Source: Planococcus lenghuensis
Lineage (GTDB): Bacteria > Bacillota > Bacilli > Bacillales_A > Planococcaceae
Assembly: GCF_001999905.1 (NCBI RefSeq)
Contig: NZ_CP019641.1
Coordinates: 1-64,000 of the forward strand
DNA length: 64,000 nucleotides
Direction of reading: 5' to 3'
Shown here: one piece after another, positions 53,051 to 62,425 of the stretch
How the letters are laid out: each line of letters starts with the position of its first letter
Numbering within the stretch: the stretch's first letter is position 1
Program-made: the position numbers and the translations under genes
The notes under the pieces: generated by a model
Told to the model about the DNA's origin: nothing
Database searches by the model: none
What the model saw: the letters and a program-made list of their open reading frames with translations, nothing else

Positions 53051-53614
53051 GCTTTTTATTAAATCAGCAGTCCGACTAAAACATCATATAACAAGATGCG
53101 AAAAGAAGAATTATTAAGTAGCGTGAATGTGATTTAACCATTGAGACATGGGGATAATGTCAATAAAGTTCTAAGTAGCAGCATTAAGGGCAAAAGTCCT
53201 GTTTTTTGCTGTCGCAAATGCAATAAGATCAATTTCTTTACAAATTGTTATAATTTTCTTAATATATTAGTGAGGGAAAATGAAACGTTTTGGTTAACAC
53301 TTTAGTCAATTAATCTAGAGTTGAAAAGATTCGCTGGATTCTTTTTAGCTCTAGACTTTTGAGATAGAATATTTCTTTGGTTCGCTGTTAGGAAAATAGG
53401 GAGAGTACCTGGAATTAACAAAAAAGTGATTCAGCCAGTAAACCCGCTCCCAACGGCTTATCATCAAAAGCAAGAGATGAAGCCGTAAGTCGCCTATATC
53501 CACATGAAAGCAACCGGCCGGACCGCCAGAGGTTTTCGCCGTGCGGCTTGCTGTTATGTAATATAAAATCGAGCAATAGCCGGTTTGTCCGTTATTGTTA
53601 AAAGGTGGAATGGT
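53051..53614. other. Intergenic, no gene recognised
   Basis: Contains scattered short frames on both strands without ribosome sites. The tail holds AAAAGGTGG, the ribosome site of the next gene. Confidence 0.4.
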
Positions 53615-53950
53615 ATGCAAGAGAAAAAACCCTATTCTCTGGAAAAGACCAATTATTACTTTACCCGCGTTAAAGATTTACATGCAGAAAACGGGCAAGC
53701 GTTCATAACGCTGTTTGCCCGGTTGACCAAAGAGGATGGGCAGGAAACCGAAAGCGTCTGGGTAGAACTGGATGAAGTGAAATGGGAACAGGCAGCACCA
53801 AAGCTGAAGATGATGCCGAACGGCATTCAGACGTACTTGATTTCAGAAGAGATTTTTGAAGAACTGCTCCGGCTTTCAAGCAGTCATCATAAGGAAATGT
53901 ATTTTTTGACCCCTCTGGCCAAGATGAATAAATTCAGGAAGCTAGGATGA
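53615..53950 (+). CDS. Hypothetical protein
   Basis: 111 residues from ATG 53615 (AAAAGGTGG upstream) rather than an upstream in-frame Met without a site. It reads as a soluble mixed-fold protein (TNYYFTRVKDLHAENGQAFI; VWVELDEVKWEQAAPKL). No domain recognised. It is followed by the small paralogous-family gene. Confidence 0.65.
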   Translation: MQEKKPYSLEKTNYYFTRVKDLHAENGQAFITLFARLTKEDGQETESVWVELDEVKWEQAAPKLKMMPNGIQTYLISEEIFEELLRLSSSHHKEMYFLTPLAKMNKFRKLG

Positions 53951-54080
53951 TTCCAACGCTCACCTACGCAGGGATGAGAATTAACTAGCAGCGATATATC
54001 AGGATGGTTACCAACTTAATTATTGGATTCTTTACGACTTTTTTAGTCACTTTCCAAGTTAAGGAAAGGGGGAACTGATG

Positions 54081-54314
54081 ATGAAGTTAGAAAACATCAA
54101 AGAATTATTAGAAACCGTTTGCCAATATAACACTGTCAACATCATGCAAACCTTTACGAAAGATGAAACCGACTGGATCATCGTCCGATGTCTGCCAAAC
54201 ACCAAAATCCTTGAACTGACCTTCGTTCAAACGCAGACGCTTGAGTACCACGAATCCATCGACGAGGCAGCCGGTCTCATAGCAACCCAAATCAATTCAC
54301 CTGCTTCCGTTTAA
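54081..54314 (+). CDS. Small paralogous-family protein, copy 2 (intact)
   Basis: 77 residues from ATG 54081 (AAAGGGGG upstream; ATG 54078 is the alternative). MKLENIKELLETVCQYNTVN, then IMQTFTKDETDWIIVRCLPN and TKILELTFVQTQTLEYHESI align with the decayed copy at 26160-26408 and with 54545-54778. Two strands and a helix can be imagined but no fold is known. A terminator follows (AACTCC ... GGAGTT). Function unknown; the family seems local to this element. Confidence 0.72.
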   Translation: MKLENIKELLETVCQYNTVNIMQTFTKDETDWIIVRCLPNTKILELTFVQTQTLEYHESIDEAAGLIATQINSPASV

Positions 54315-54340
54315 ACTCCTGAATCCATGGGAGTTTTTCT
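54312..54340 (+). terminator. Terminator
   Basis: AAACTCCTGAATCCATGGGAGTTTTTCTTTTTT: short stem with a long T-run. Confidence 0.7.
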
Positions 54341-54544
54341 TTTTTATCACGGTGCATCACACACAGTTAAGTCACTTTCATTTTCTTTAAGTACTGGCTG
54401 TTTGAATAAAAAGGAAGCAATTTGCCCATTGAATTCCTATAGTGCTTAGGCGGATTGCTTCCTCAACTGGATAGGGTCCATGTCAGTTCAGGTACTATTT
54501 TAATATCAATTGAAGCAAAAACATCGCTCGAAACAAACGAGATT

Positions 54545-54778
54545 TTAAACAGATGCTGAATCACCAAGCCGGTCAAGGATGGCTGCAGCGGTAGATTCAG
54601 CATCATAGAAATATTCAATGCATTGAGTGGGTAACCAAATAACCTGTAAAGTAGAAGAACCGGGCACCGCGGTTACTTTGGCAACAGGCTGTTGGGCATT
54701 GCTGAATGTATGGGTAATCTCTGAGGCATTGGGGTGACCAATTGCTTTAAGCGTATCCAAAATAAATCTTTCTGACAC
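54545..54778 (-). CDS. Small paralogous-family protein, copy 3 (GTG start)
   Basis: 77 residues from GTG 54778, which follows GAGGAG by seven bases; the longer ATG frame overlaps that site. VSERFILDTLKAIGHPNASE then ITHTFSNAQQPVAKVTAVPG and STLQVIWLPTQCIEYFYDAE match the other two copies, each starting with the same helix. It is convergent with copy 2. Unknown function. Confidence 0.72.
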   Translation of the reverse strand: MSERFILDTLKAIGHPNASEITHTFSNAQQPVAKVTAVPGSSTLQVIWLPTQCIEYFYDAESTAAAILDRLGDSASV

Positions 54779-54925
54779 TTTATCAGCTCCTCTAGGCAAA
54801 AATGAATTGAAAAATAAAGCACGATTTCTAAGTACTGGAACCTTGCTAAGTACATTTTCTCATTTCTTTCGAGATACTCAAACTATAAGTGTTTTAGGAT
54901 ATCTTCACAATTCGAAACCAAAGCG

Positions 54926-54971
54926 GAACTCCCCCATTCCCACTTCATTTAAAAGTGGGAATGGGGGAGTT
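54926..54971. terminator. 18-bp perfect hairpin
   Basis: ACTCCCCCATTCCCACTT pairs perfectly with AAGTGGGAATGGGGGAGT across a 7-base loop, just after the XRE stop. It may be a terminator of that gene, but a clear T-run is missing on the minus side. Confidence 0.7.
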
Positions 54972-54996
54972 CAAGCTTTCATTCTTTTTGAAAGAA

Positions 54997-55341
54997 TTAG
55001 CCGTGACGTTTCATTCGTCTTCTGGTGCGGATGTAGGCAATTGCCTCTTCTATTTCTGCATCATTCATTGGATGGTTGTCGATGAGTAAGGTATAGCCGG
55101 CCAGCTTTTGCTTATTCTGCAAATCAAGCTCTACTTGCCCCGCAGAGCGATCAAGCAAAAAATCTGTCGAAACACCAAAAAAGTCAGCAATAGCTGAAAG
55201 ATGAGGAATTGAAACTGTTTTTTTCCCACTCTCATAGCCCCATAAGGTGCTTTTTGCAATGCCAAGTTTTTTTGCGAACTCCCCGTCCGATAAATTAGAT
55301 TGATCTCGAAGCATTTTTATTTTCTTGCCAATGGATTCCAT
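54997..55341 (-). CDS. XRE-family regulator (intact paralog of 778-1129)
   Basis: 114 residues from ATG 55341 (AAAGGAGCAG upstream). An N-terminal Cro/C1 HTH (MESIGKKIKMLRDQSNLSDG; FAKKLGIAKSTLWGYESGKK) precedes FFGVSTDFLLDRSAGQVELD and a C-terminal helix ending AYIRTRRRMKRHG. The same order as the broken gene at 778-1129. Likely represses nearby or own promoter; the target is not visible. Confidence 0.87.
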   Translation of the reverse strand: MESIGKKIKMLRDQSNLSDGEFAKKLGIAKSTLWGYESGKKTVSIPHLSAIADFFGVSTDFLLDRSAGQVELDLQNKQKLAGYTLLIDNHPMNDAEIEEAIAYIRTRRRMKRHG

Positions 55342-55607
55342 TCTCTCTGCTCCTTTCACTAGGGGCTAATTTTCTGGTTTAGTTGGTTAGTTTTCTTAGG
55401 AAAGCGAGGGCTCGTATGAATTAGAGGAATCGGCTAAGGTGAATTGGTTTTTCCGTCTTCCAGTAATTGAAAAGCAGATTGGAGGCATCAATTTACGAAA
55501 GCACCAAAGTAGCCATTACTGCTAAGCAGGAACAGCAATGGCTACTGTGAAGGAAGCCCACGCTTGCACAGTAGCCGACATGCCATACATATTCTTTACC
55601 CCATCAT
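55342..55607. other. Intergenic
   Basis: Promoter region of the XRE gene; a short inverted repeat TAGCCATT.ACTG / CAGTAGCC lies near 55510-55575. Nothing else recognised. Confidence 0.4.
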
Positions 55608-56516
55608 TTATTCCGAAGCAGTTAACGTGAATATCGTCAGTTCGGGTTTGGCGTTAATGCGAATTGGTACTGCACTCATGCCGATGCCGCGATTGACATA
55701 TAACCGATTGCCTGGTGCACCGTAACCATCAATCCAGCCGTCAACGTGAACCGGTTCCTCAGAGGTCAGCGCAACCCAAGACCATTCCGGGAGCCCAGGG
55801 ATACTGATCTGTCCACCGTGGGTATGACCGGCAACTGCAAGCGGGGCTGCATCAGCCGGGAACTCCTCAAAAGAGTTCGGGTTATGCATCATGAATACAC
55901 GTGGTGCTTCTGCCGGGATATTCGCCAATGCTTCTGCCGGCTCGTCAGCATCGGCCCACCTTGATCCAATTCCGGCAATGAACAGGCCCGATTCACCTTC
56001 TGGCAACACGGCCCCTTCTGCATCAAGAGTAACTGCTTCATTATGGAGGATTTGGATCTCCAGCGCCTCCAGGGCGTTACGCATTCTTTCTGCAGCTTCG
56101 GGTGCCGGGTTTCCATCTTTCTTTTTCAATCCATAATCATGGTTTCCTAAGACGGCATATACGGGAATCTCTGCTTCTCCGAGTGGCTGCAGTACTTCAA
56201 TGGCCTGTGCCACTTCCTGCTCTGACTGGTCTTCTGGTTTGTAAATATAATCGCCTAACAGTAATACTGCAGAAGGATCCCGTTCGACAATTTCTGTTAT
56301 CGCTTCTTCGACGGTGCTTTTATTATCCAGCCACATGCCAATTTGGAAGTCAGCGAGCACGGCAATTTCCTGGCCTTCCCACTCTTCGGGCAGATTTGGA
56401 ATCCCTGCTTCTTCTTCTTCCACATCAAGCAATTGGGGTTCGATCAATCCATAGACAATCAGCAGCACTAAAGCTAAGGCGAGGGAAAGCGCTATGTTCC
56501 GGAATACGTTCGTCAC
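55608..56516 (-). CDS. Membrane-anchored metallophosphoesterase (YkuE-like)
   Basis: 302 residues from GTG 56516 (AAGGAG six bases upstream), in preference to ATG 56537. One N-terminal membrane anchor (ALSLALALVLLIVYGLI), then calcineurin-type motifs: LADFQIG (normally DxH; here Gln replaces the first His), LLGDYIY, LGNHDYG, and AGHTHGGQISIPG. The missing His could weaken one metal site. Related YkuE proteins act outside the membrane. It stands alone. Confidence 0.88.
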   Translation of the reverse strand: MTNVFRNIALSLALALVLLIVYGLIEPQLLDVEEEEAGIPNLPEEWEGQEIAVLADFQIGMWLDNKSTVEEAITEIVERDPSAVLLLGDYIYKPEDQSEQEVAQAIEVLQPLGEAEIPVYAVLGNHDYGLKKKDGNPAPEAAERMRNALEALEIQILHNEAVTLDAEGAVLPEGESGLFIAGIGSRWADADEPAEALANIPAEAPRVFMMHNPNSFEEFPADAAPLAVAGHTHGGQISIPGLPEWSWVALTSEEPVHVDGWIDGYGAPGNRLYVNRGIGMSAVPIRINAKPELTIFTLTASE

Positions 56517-56599
56517 CCTGTCTCCTTCATTTTTCATCTCTCGTGTTTGTGTTCTCTTAACTGCTTCCCGGGGATTCTTTCAGGCAAACATTTATCCAA

Positions 56600-56690
56600 C
56601 GGCAGAAGGTAGCAAACCTGTTAAAAAACCGTCCGTAAATGTCTGTTTAGACCATCGACAAATCCAAGATAGACCATACTCCTAGTTATC
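56600..56690 (+). pseudogene. Fragment of a second HTH gene like the one at 63359
   Basis: A frame reading EGSKPVKKPSVNVCLDHRQIQDR aligns with FQLKKSFVNACLDHRRIENR in the protein at 63359-63964. The rest of that paralog is missing. It is a clear remnant of a duplicated locus. Confidence 0.65.
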
Positions 56691-56868
56691 GCTCTGTTCA
56701 TCATTACATTTAGCGATAACTGAAGCGAGTTTCGGAGTCGTTATTTACCTACTGCAAAAGTTCGGATAAGAAAAAAGGTTCTATATTGAGAAAATGAGTA
56801 TAGTGGCAAAAAGGGGATGCAAGTATCAGGGAGGGAACAGTGGAAGAAAGAAAAGAGATTACCTCTAT
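56691..56868. other. Intergenic spacer
   Basis: No gene seen. The right border is the sortase terminator. Confidence 0.4.
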
Positions 56869-56924
56869 AAAAAAGCAATCCACTCTGTGCCCGGGAGGCT
56901 CACAAGAGGTGGATTGCTTTTTCG
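56868..56924 (-). terminator. Terminator of sortase gene
   Basis: Stem AAAAAGCAATCCAC ... GTGGATTGCTTTTT just after the minus-strand stop at 56949, with long A/T flanks. Confidence 0.85.
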
Positions 56925-56948
56925 GTATGGAGGACTTAATTAGCTGTA

Positions 56949-57635
56949 TCACTTGAGTTCCGAGTAGACAACCAATCTCTCGGAGTAATCATCTGTCGTA
57001 CCGTTAAAAGTTCCAGTACATGTGATCAGATTCAGCATTCGCCGGTCGGTTGCCCCGAAAATTTTATCGAGCGGCGCATCGTTAGCCTTGTAGCTTTCAA
57101 TTTCCCGAACGACGAAGACGAGCTTCTGTCCCTCACCGTCGGATACAGTGATTTCGTCTCCTGGTTTCAGTTCTTTCAGATGGAAGAAAACCGCAGGACC
57201 GGACCTGCTGTCCACATGGCCGGCGATGACCGCGTTGCCGATGTTGCCCGGTCTGATCCCGGGTTCAAACCAGCCAACACTCACCGTATCGGCCGGCACG
57301 CCCATCTGCCCGTTCGCCAGGACGCCGACCGGTTTCACTTCAGCCGAGACAGCGATGCCCGGAATTTCGATTGCTGTCGGATAGAGCGCCGTCGGCAAAT
57401 TCAGCTCACTCATCTCTATATCCGGACTGTTTACCGTGGCGGGCTGACTGAACACCGGTGCCGTCGCTACGGGGCTGCTACGCTTCGCTGCGGCCGGGCT
57501 TGCGACGAATTCCTCCTGATCTGTTTCAACCGGTTGTTCCGGGAAAAAGTCGTGTTGGAAAAACGCTGCATTCACCGCAACCAGCAGCAACAAGGTCAGG
57601 AGTGCGCTGGACAGGATGGAAATCGTCCATTTCAT
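56949..57635 (-). CDS. Class F sortase
   Basis: 228 residues from ATG 57635 (AAAGGAGG upstream). An N-terminal anchor (WTISILSSALLTLLLLVAVN) and an extracellular beta-barrel with catalytic His in IAGHVDSRSG, Cys in NLITCTGTF and Arg in YSERLVVYS. Class F sortases cut LPxTG-type signals and attach proteins to the wall. The gene upstream encodes a protein ending in MPDTG-type sorting signal, so they are enzyme and likely substrate, in one operon. Confidence 0.93.
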   Translation of the reverse strand: MKWTISILSSALLTLLLLVAVNAAFFQHDFFPEQPVETDQEEFVASPAAAKRSSPVATAPVFSQPATVNSPDIEMSELNLPTALYPTAIEIPGIAVSAEVKPVGVLANGQMGVPADTVSVGWFEPGIRPGNIGNAVIAGHVDSRSGPAVFFHLKELKPGDEITVSDGEGQKLVFVVREIESYKANDAPLDKIFGATDRRMLNLITCTGTFNGTTDDYSERLVVYSELK

Positions 57636-57662
57636 ATCCAGTTTCCTCCTTTTCAATCAGTA

Positions 57663-57712
57663 TGTACAGCGAAACAAAGAAGAGAGACGCGCCCTCTTCT
57701 TTGTTCTGGTAA
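57663..57712 (-). terminator. Intra-operon stem-loop
   Basis: AACAAAGAAGAG ... CTCTTCTTTGTT between the surface protein and the sortase, likely an attenuator reducing sortase expression. Confidence 0.6.
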
Positions 57713-57725
57713 TCTTTCTTATCGC

Positions 57726-59072
57726 TTACTGCAGCACTTTTCTGCGGATGGCAATAGCGCCACCGATTGTCAGAATGCCCGCAAACAGTGCCCATGCCAG
57801 GAATGGAGTTGACTGTGCAGTGCCGCCGAAACCGGTATCCGGCATTTCAGCAGGGACTGTTTCGCCGTCGAACTTATCCGGAAACTGCGTCACGATTCCG
57901 CTTGCAAGCGTTGTGCCGAGTGTCGTGATATGTTCTTCCGCGAGATCAAACCGCTCGTAAGCTGCCTGGTAGTCTTCGTTGATGTAGTCATAAAAGATAT
58001 CCAGCACATCCTGTTCATGTGTGCGGATCAAGTCTGCAGCTGCATCGGCAGGGATGATGCCGCCGGTTGCATTGCTGAAGAAAGTTCCAAGTTCTGTCGG
58101 GAATTCATCAAGAAGGATATTTTTGAGCTCTTCGATTTTTTCCTGATTGTCCTCTTTTACCGCCATTGCGAATCCGGACGTATTCTCATATTGTTCCAGG
58201 AAGATCTCAAGGAACTGGGCAGCCGCTTCCTCGCCATAGACCGATGCGATGGCATTGGCGATATCCTGTGCGTTCTGTTCAAGCTGCATCTCAACCGCTT
58301 CGAGGTCCGGCGCGTTTTCATACTGCTTGATCGCCGTCAGGACCTGGTAGTCAAGGTGCAGGGTGAGCAGCCGGTTCAAGGTCGCTCTCAAATCGGAAGC
58401 AGGGGTGATGGCTTCCGTGTGATTGAATTTGTCCGGCATTTGGCTGACAATTGCCTGGGCAAGGATCGCGCCGACTTCATAGAACTGGTTGAAACCGTCA
58501 TTGAAAGATTCATAAGCTGCAGTATAGTCTTCATTGATATAGTTAAAGAATGTATCGAGCACAAATTGTTCATGGACTTGAATGGCATTAATGGCGGCTT
58601 CCTCCGGAAGTTCTCCGCCAGTCGCATTGCTCAGGAACGTGCCGAGCTCTTTCGGGAATTCCTGCAACAGAACGTTTTTGATCTCTTCAATTTTTTCCTG
58701 GTTGTCATTTTTCACGGCCATGGCAAGGCCGGACGTATTCTCATACTGCTCAGCGAAAATCTCCAGGAACTGATCCGCTGCTTCCTCACCGTAAACAGAA
58801 GCGATGGCATCCCCGATATTTTGGGTATTCTGTTCGAGCTGCATTTCGACCGCTTCAAGATCCGGTGCGTTTTGGAATTCCTTGATGGCGACCAATGTCT
58901 GATATTCAAAGTGGGTGGAAAGCAATTGGCTGAGAGTTGCACGCAAGTCAGCGGCAGGGCTGGAGACGGTCGGATTCTCTTCCGATTCCTTCGGCGTCCC
59001 GTCTGCGAAAGCGAAAGACGGCATGATCAGCACCAACACCATCAAGAGGGAAAAAATTCGTTTTACATTCAT
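57726..59072 (-). CDS. Cell-wall-anchored surface protein with internal duplication
   Basis: 448 residues from ATG 59072 (AGGAGTGC upstream). Signal peptide (IFSLLMVLVLIMPSFAFADG), then two repeats of about 180 residues (each from DLRATL, with NAPDLEAVEMQLEQN, ASVYGEEAA.QFLEIF, QYENTSG.AMAVK) and a C-terminal sorting signal MPDTG-hydrophobic segment-RRK. MPDTG is a variant of LPxTG. The repeats look helical; no enzymatic motif is seen. The sortase gene follows. Confidence 0.88.
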   Translation of the reverse strand: MNVKRIFSLLMVLVLIMPSFAFADGTPKESEENPTVSSPAADLRATLSQLLSTHFEYQTLVAIKEFQNAPDLEAVEMQLEQNTQNIGDAIASVYGEEAADQFLEIFAEQYENTSGLAMAVKNDNQEKIEEIKNVLLQEFPKELGTFLSNATGGELPEEAAINAIQVHEQFVLDTFFNYINEDYTAAYESFNDGFNQFYEVGAILAQAIVSQMPDKFNHTEAITPASDLRATLNRLLTLHLDYQVLTAIKQYENAPDLEAVEMQLEQNAQDIANAIASVYGEEAAAQFLEIFLEQYENTSGFAMAVKEDNQEKIEELKNILLDEFPTELGTFFSNATGGIIPADAAADLIRTHEQDVLDIFYDYINEDYQAAYERFDLAEEHITTLGTTLASGIVTQFPDKFDGETVPAEMPDTGFGGTAQSTPFLAWALFAGILTIGGAIAIRRKVLQ

Positions 59073-59638
59073 CAACTAAGCACTCCTTTTTTATCGTGAT
59101 ATCTTTGGGGCATGAGCGATCTTTTCTATGGACAGGAAGAAAAGGCTAATGCGGTTTTCGGTTCAATCACAACTCCTTTCCTTATTTTGTCATCCTCTTT
59201 AGTTAGGTATGTAGTCTCTTAGGTGGAGGATCATCTGTTACAATTGTCATTTACCTTTAATGTTTAATAAATAAACATAAAATTTTAAATTTAATCTCCC
59301 GTTAAAAAAGTAAGGGTGACTAGTCTCTGTTTTTATTTCATTTTTGTTTCTCTTCCCCTGTATATAATAATGAAAGTGATAAGTATAAGAATTATAGGGT
59401 TACATATTACGACTTATCGGTAGGGAAGGGACTTCGAAGAAAGTCTCTTCCTTTTTCGTTTATGTAAATGTACTTTTATGAACACCAGTCTGATAAAGAG
59501 CTATATTATAGAAATTATTCATACAAGGAGTGAAATTGACGAGAAATATATTTGTAGAAAATGTAAATAAGTAAAATAAGATATAGTAAAATAAAACTAG
59601 TATATTTGGTTTGTAAAAATGAAAAAGGGATGAGAAAT
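59073..59638. other. Intergenic; possible small RNA
   Basis: On the plus strand TATAAT near 59362 is followed by a stem AGGGACTT ... AAGTCTCTT with a T-run ending near 59457. This could be an independent short transcript; no reading frame is seen. Confidence 0.4.
59425..59458 (+). terminator. Hairpin with T-run
   Basis: GGAAGGGACTTCGAAGAAAG then TCTCTTCC and TTTTTCG. It ends the candidate short transcript described above. Confidence 0.6.
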
Positions 59639-60217
59639 ATGAGAAGTGGATGGAAATTATCGTTATTAGGAATCTCTATTCTGTTGCTTACTGGTTGTAC
59701 CGAAAAAACAGAGGAGTTAGTAAATCAAGGAACAGAAGTAATTGACAACGTAGTGGGAACTGGAACGGAAGTTATGGACAACGTTCAAAAAGTGGATGCA
59801 GAAGTAACCAATGTAGTTTCCTCGTTTAGCGTTAAAGTCCAACTAGTACAAGAGTTGGAATATGACTATAACGAAGAAAAATTTAATTTAGAGGAACTTT
59901 TCGATGCAGTATTGGAAGACCCGAAATGGGAAGCAGGTGAAATTGAAGGCGTTGATGTCGTGAAAGTAACAGGGGGAATAAAAGAAGATATACTCAGCAA
60001 AGAAGCAGATGGATATAAACATGAAGAAATAATATCGGATGTATTGAACGAAACTGCCAGAATCTCATTTGTATTTCCATTCTATGAGGGGTAATTTCTT
60101 CCTGATTCAGAGATCGGTTTTGTTTATGAAGTAGGTGGCGAAAGAATAACAGGAGGAATGGGAGAAGAAATTCTACTGGAATTATTTGAATTATATTCCC
60201 AAGAAACCAGTAGCTAG
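59639..60217 (+). pseudogene. Lipoprotein gene with in-frame stop near its end
   Basis: ATG 59639 encodes a lipobox (LLGISILLLTGC) and a mature part with DNA-like repeats (GTEVIDN/GTEVMDN, about residues 30-50). It stops at TAA 60092. The same frame continues LPDSEIGFVYEVGGERITGG and ends YSQETSS at 60217, with clear protein character. So a stop codon has probably arisen. A 151-residue product remains possible. Confidence 0.62.
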
Positions 60218-60296
60218 TAGCAGATAACTAAAGACTAATAGTATAAATTCTTTCGAGGTAGAAGGACCAGAATGTGATAGGGAGTGATAAATAAAA

Positions 60297-61823
60297 TTGA
60301 AGTTCGCCATTAATAAAGGAGATAACTCAGAGGAATTCATCGACCAAATTCTACGGATACATACAATTAGTGAACTGAAAAAATTAGCTCAGAAGAATAT
60401 ATATACTTGCCCTTACTGTGGAGAACCATTAAAAGTTCGATCTGGAGATGAGCGCGGCACTTTCTTCGCTCATCTACCAAATCGAGCTTGTGTAGAATCA
60501 AAGCAAGTTGAACAGGCGTACAAACAATATATGAAGCAAATAAAACGAGAATCATACAAGCATTCGGTGCTAGTGAGTATGATCAAGGATGAGTTAAACA
60601 CAGCATCCGCAGGTCGAGAACAGATTGAAATTCTGGAAGGTTATCGTGTGGGGAGATTTACAAAATTCTTTCCGGATCTGTATGTCCAAATTGGAGGCAG
60701 GGAATGGGCCGTGACCGTCTTGACCGACATGACAGAGACAGAGAGTGTACTGCATGCCAAAAACTTCAGAGATCGGCATACCTATTTCCTTCAAGAAGGA
60801 CTAGAGCCGCTGTGGCTGATTGATAAAGCCAACTTCGCTGAAGAACTGAATAAGAGAAGCATCGTTATGTGGGAGATCGAGTGGCTGAGCTCCTTCGAAA
60901 ACAAAGAAGACGTTCAATGGAAAGACGCAATCAGTCGCTACATAAGCAGAAAAGAACTGTTTGAAGTTCTCGGCTATACCACGATGGAAACCGATAAAGC
61001 ACTGAAGCTGAAGAGCATCTATTACATCTCGTCGATTGATGACAAGAACTACATCCGGGTGTTCCGGTATATCGAGGACCAGGTGCAAGGGCCGTACCGC
61101 GGGCTTCTGATCGGAGAGACGTCGCGGATTCCATTTGGTCAGGCCCTGCAGATTGAAAATGAATCCTTTCGTTTGCGTGATCCAGAAAGAGAACAGCACC
61201 TGAGGGAGGAATTCAAGCAACAGTTTCTGCAGTTGCAAGAAGAACAGCAAACCAAACGGCGGGAACTTGAAGAGAGAAGGGCGAAAGCAAGAGCAGAAAG
61301 GGAAGCGGCTAATGCAGAGAAACAATATCCGACAGCAGAAAGTCTAACGACACAGCGACAATTCCCGGCTGATGATTACCGTTCTAGTCGATTGCAGTCA
61401 GGCTTTCGTTCTCCTTATGCTACAACACGGGGGGAACAGGAATTAGACGAATTCTGGCATAAAAGATTCCAAGAAAAGCAGAAGAAGCAGCTGAAATTAA
61501 TTACTGATTTTGTACCTGATAAAAAATACCGGTTATTTATAGAACGCCTCCTGACCATCCGAGTGGAGGGCGCCATTTATATCCCTGTATCCGATCGAGT
61601 GTGGAGAAAAGTGATTATGGATTGGTTGGAAATGAACTACTTAGAAGAGAATTGGTCTGTTTCTGTGAAAGAGATGATTGAATTGCTGAGAAGGTCAGGC
61701 ATTGAATTGGACTCGCAACAGTTGAAGTTTGCTGCTTATCCAGTGAAGAGCTTCCTGGGAGTCTATAAAAAAGCAGCGAGAACAGATTTAAGGTTAAAAG
61801 GAAATCTTGCTGTCATGGAATAA
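60297..61823 (+). CDS. CoiA-like competence/nuclease-family protein
   Basis: 508 residues from TTG 60297 (GGGAGTGATAAATAAAA upstream). A zinc-finger-like CPYCGEPLKVRSGDERGTFF then AHLPNRACVESK near the N-terminus, and a nuclease-like region (RFTKFFPDLYVQIGGREWAV) match the CoiA family, which in streptococci aids DNA uptake and recombination. The middle is a long charged coiled coil (EEQQTKRRELEERRAKARAE) and the C-terminal 100 residues form a separate helical domain. A competence role on a plasmid is unproven. Confidence 0.78.
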   Translation: MKFAINKGDNSEEFIDQILRIHTISELKKLAQKNIYTCPYCGEPLKVRSGDERGTFFAHLPNRACVESKQVEQAYKQYMKQIKRESYKHSVLVSMIKDELNTASAGREQIEILEGYRVGRFTKFFPDLYVQIGGREWAVTVLTDMTETESVLHAKNFRDRHTYFLQEGLEPLWLIDKANFAEELNKRSIVMWEIEWLSSFENKEDVQWKDAISRYISRKELFEVLGYTTMETDKALKLKSIYYISSIDDKNYIRVFRYIEDQVQGPYRGLLIGETSRIPFGQALQIENESFRLRDPEREQHLREEFKQQFLQLQEEQQTKRRELEERRAKARAEREAANAEKQYPTAESLTTQRQFPADDYRSSRLQSGFRSPYATTRGEQELDEFWHKRFQEKQKKQLKLITDFVPDKKYRLFIERLLTIRVEGAIYIPVSDRVWRKVIMDWLEMNYLEENWSVSVKEMIELLRRSGIELDSQQLKFAAYPVKSFLGVYKKAARTDLRLKGNLAVME

Positions 61824-61877
61824 CGGCTGATCAATGAAGACAAGGAGAACGGGTCTGCCCTAATAGCCAAGGACAAC

Positions 61878-61908
61878 GTCATGAGAGCCTATTTGAGGCT
61901 CTTTTTTA
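61878..61908 (+). terminator. Terminator of CoiA-like gene
   Basis: Stem GAGAGCCT ATTTG AGGCTC followed by TTTTTTA. Confidence 0.8.
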
Positions 61909-62012
61909 CGTTTTCCTTAAGCATCGTCACCATTATTGCAAAATGGTGTTCAATCGTTGAAAGGAACGGGTATAATAAGAACATATGTTCTTACTGAGAG
62001 AGGAGTGAAGAA

Positions 62013-62327
62013 ATGCAGAAATCTTATACACGCTGGCATGGTCTCTTTGTATCAGAGCATCCATCACCTGCTACTGATGAACCGATTATCGACCCGCAGC
62101 CGTTGCTCAGCGCCAGTGAACGCCGCGATATTCATGAAATGTTGGCGATTGCTTTTGAACGAAAATGTCCTGTTTTTATTCAGTCTTGGCAGGACCGGCA
62201 TTTCCACTACCATCGCGGAACCATCCGCCAAATTGATGAAGAGCAAGAGATCTTGATTTATTTGGATCCGTTTGGGGAATGGCCACTTTCCTTGAATACG
62301 ATTACATCGGTACATATGCTTGAGTAG
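62013..62327 (+). CDS. YolD-like protein
   Basis: 104 residues, matching YolD-like proteins: acidic-helical start, then FIQSWQDRHFHYHRGTIRQI and DEEQEILIYLDPFGEWPLSL with a C-terminal strand. In Bacillus yolD-like genes often accompany Y-family polymerases (UvrX/YqjW), but none is next to it. AGAGGAGTG precedes the start. Confidence 0.72.
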   Translation: MQKSYTRWHGLFVSEHPSPATDEPIIDPQPLLSASERRDIHEMLAIAFERKCPVFIQSWQDRHFHYHRGTIRQIDEEQEILIYLDPFGEWPLSLNTITSVHMLE

Positions 62328-62425
62328 TTGCTAGCTGCAGGAAAACGATATCCATCCTACTGGAATTGCATGTAGCTCACGGAAATCAATTGTTGCTTTA
62401 ATAGAAATTCATTGGAGGGGAAGAT

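Noticed and set aside
53351-53620. 89-codon minus-strand frame
   Set aside because: No ribosome site; it overlaps the start of the better supported gene at 53615.
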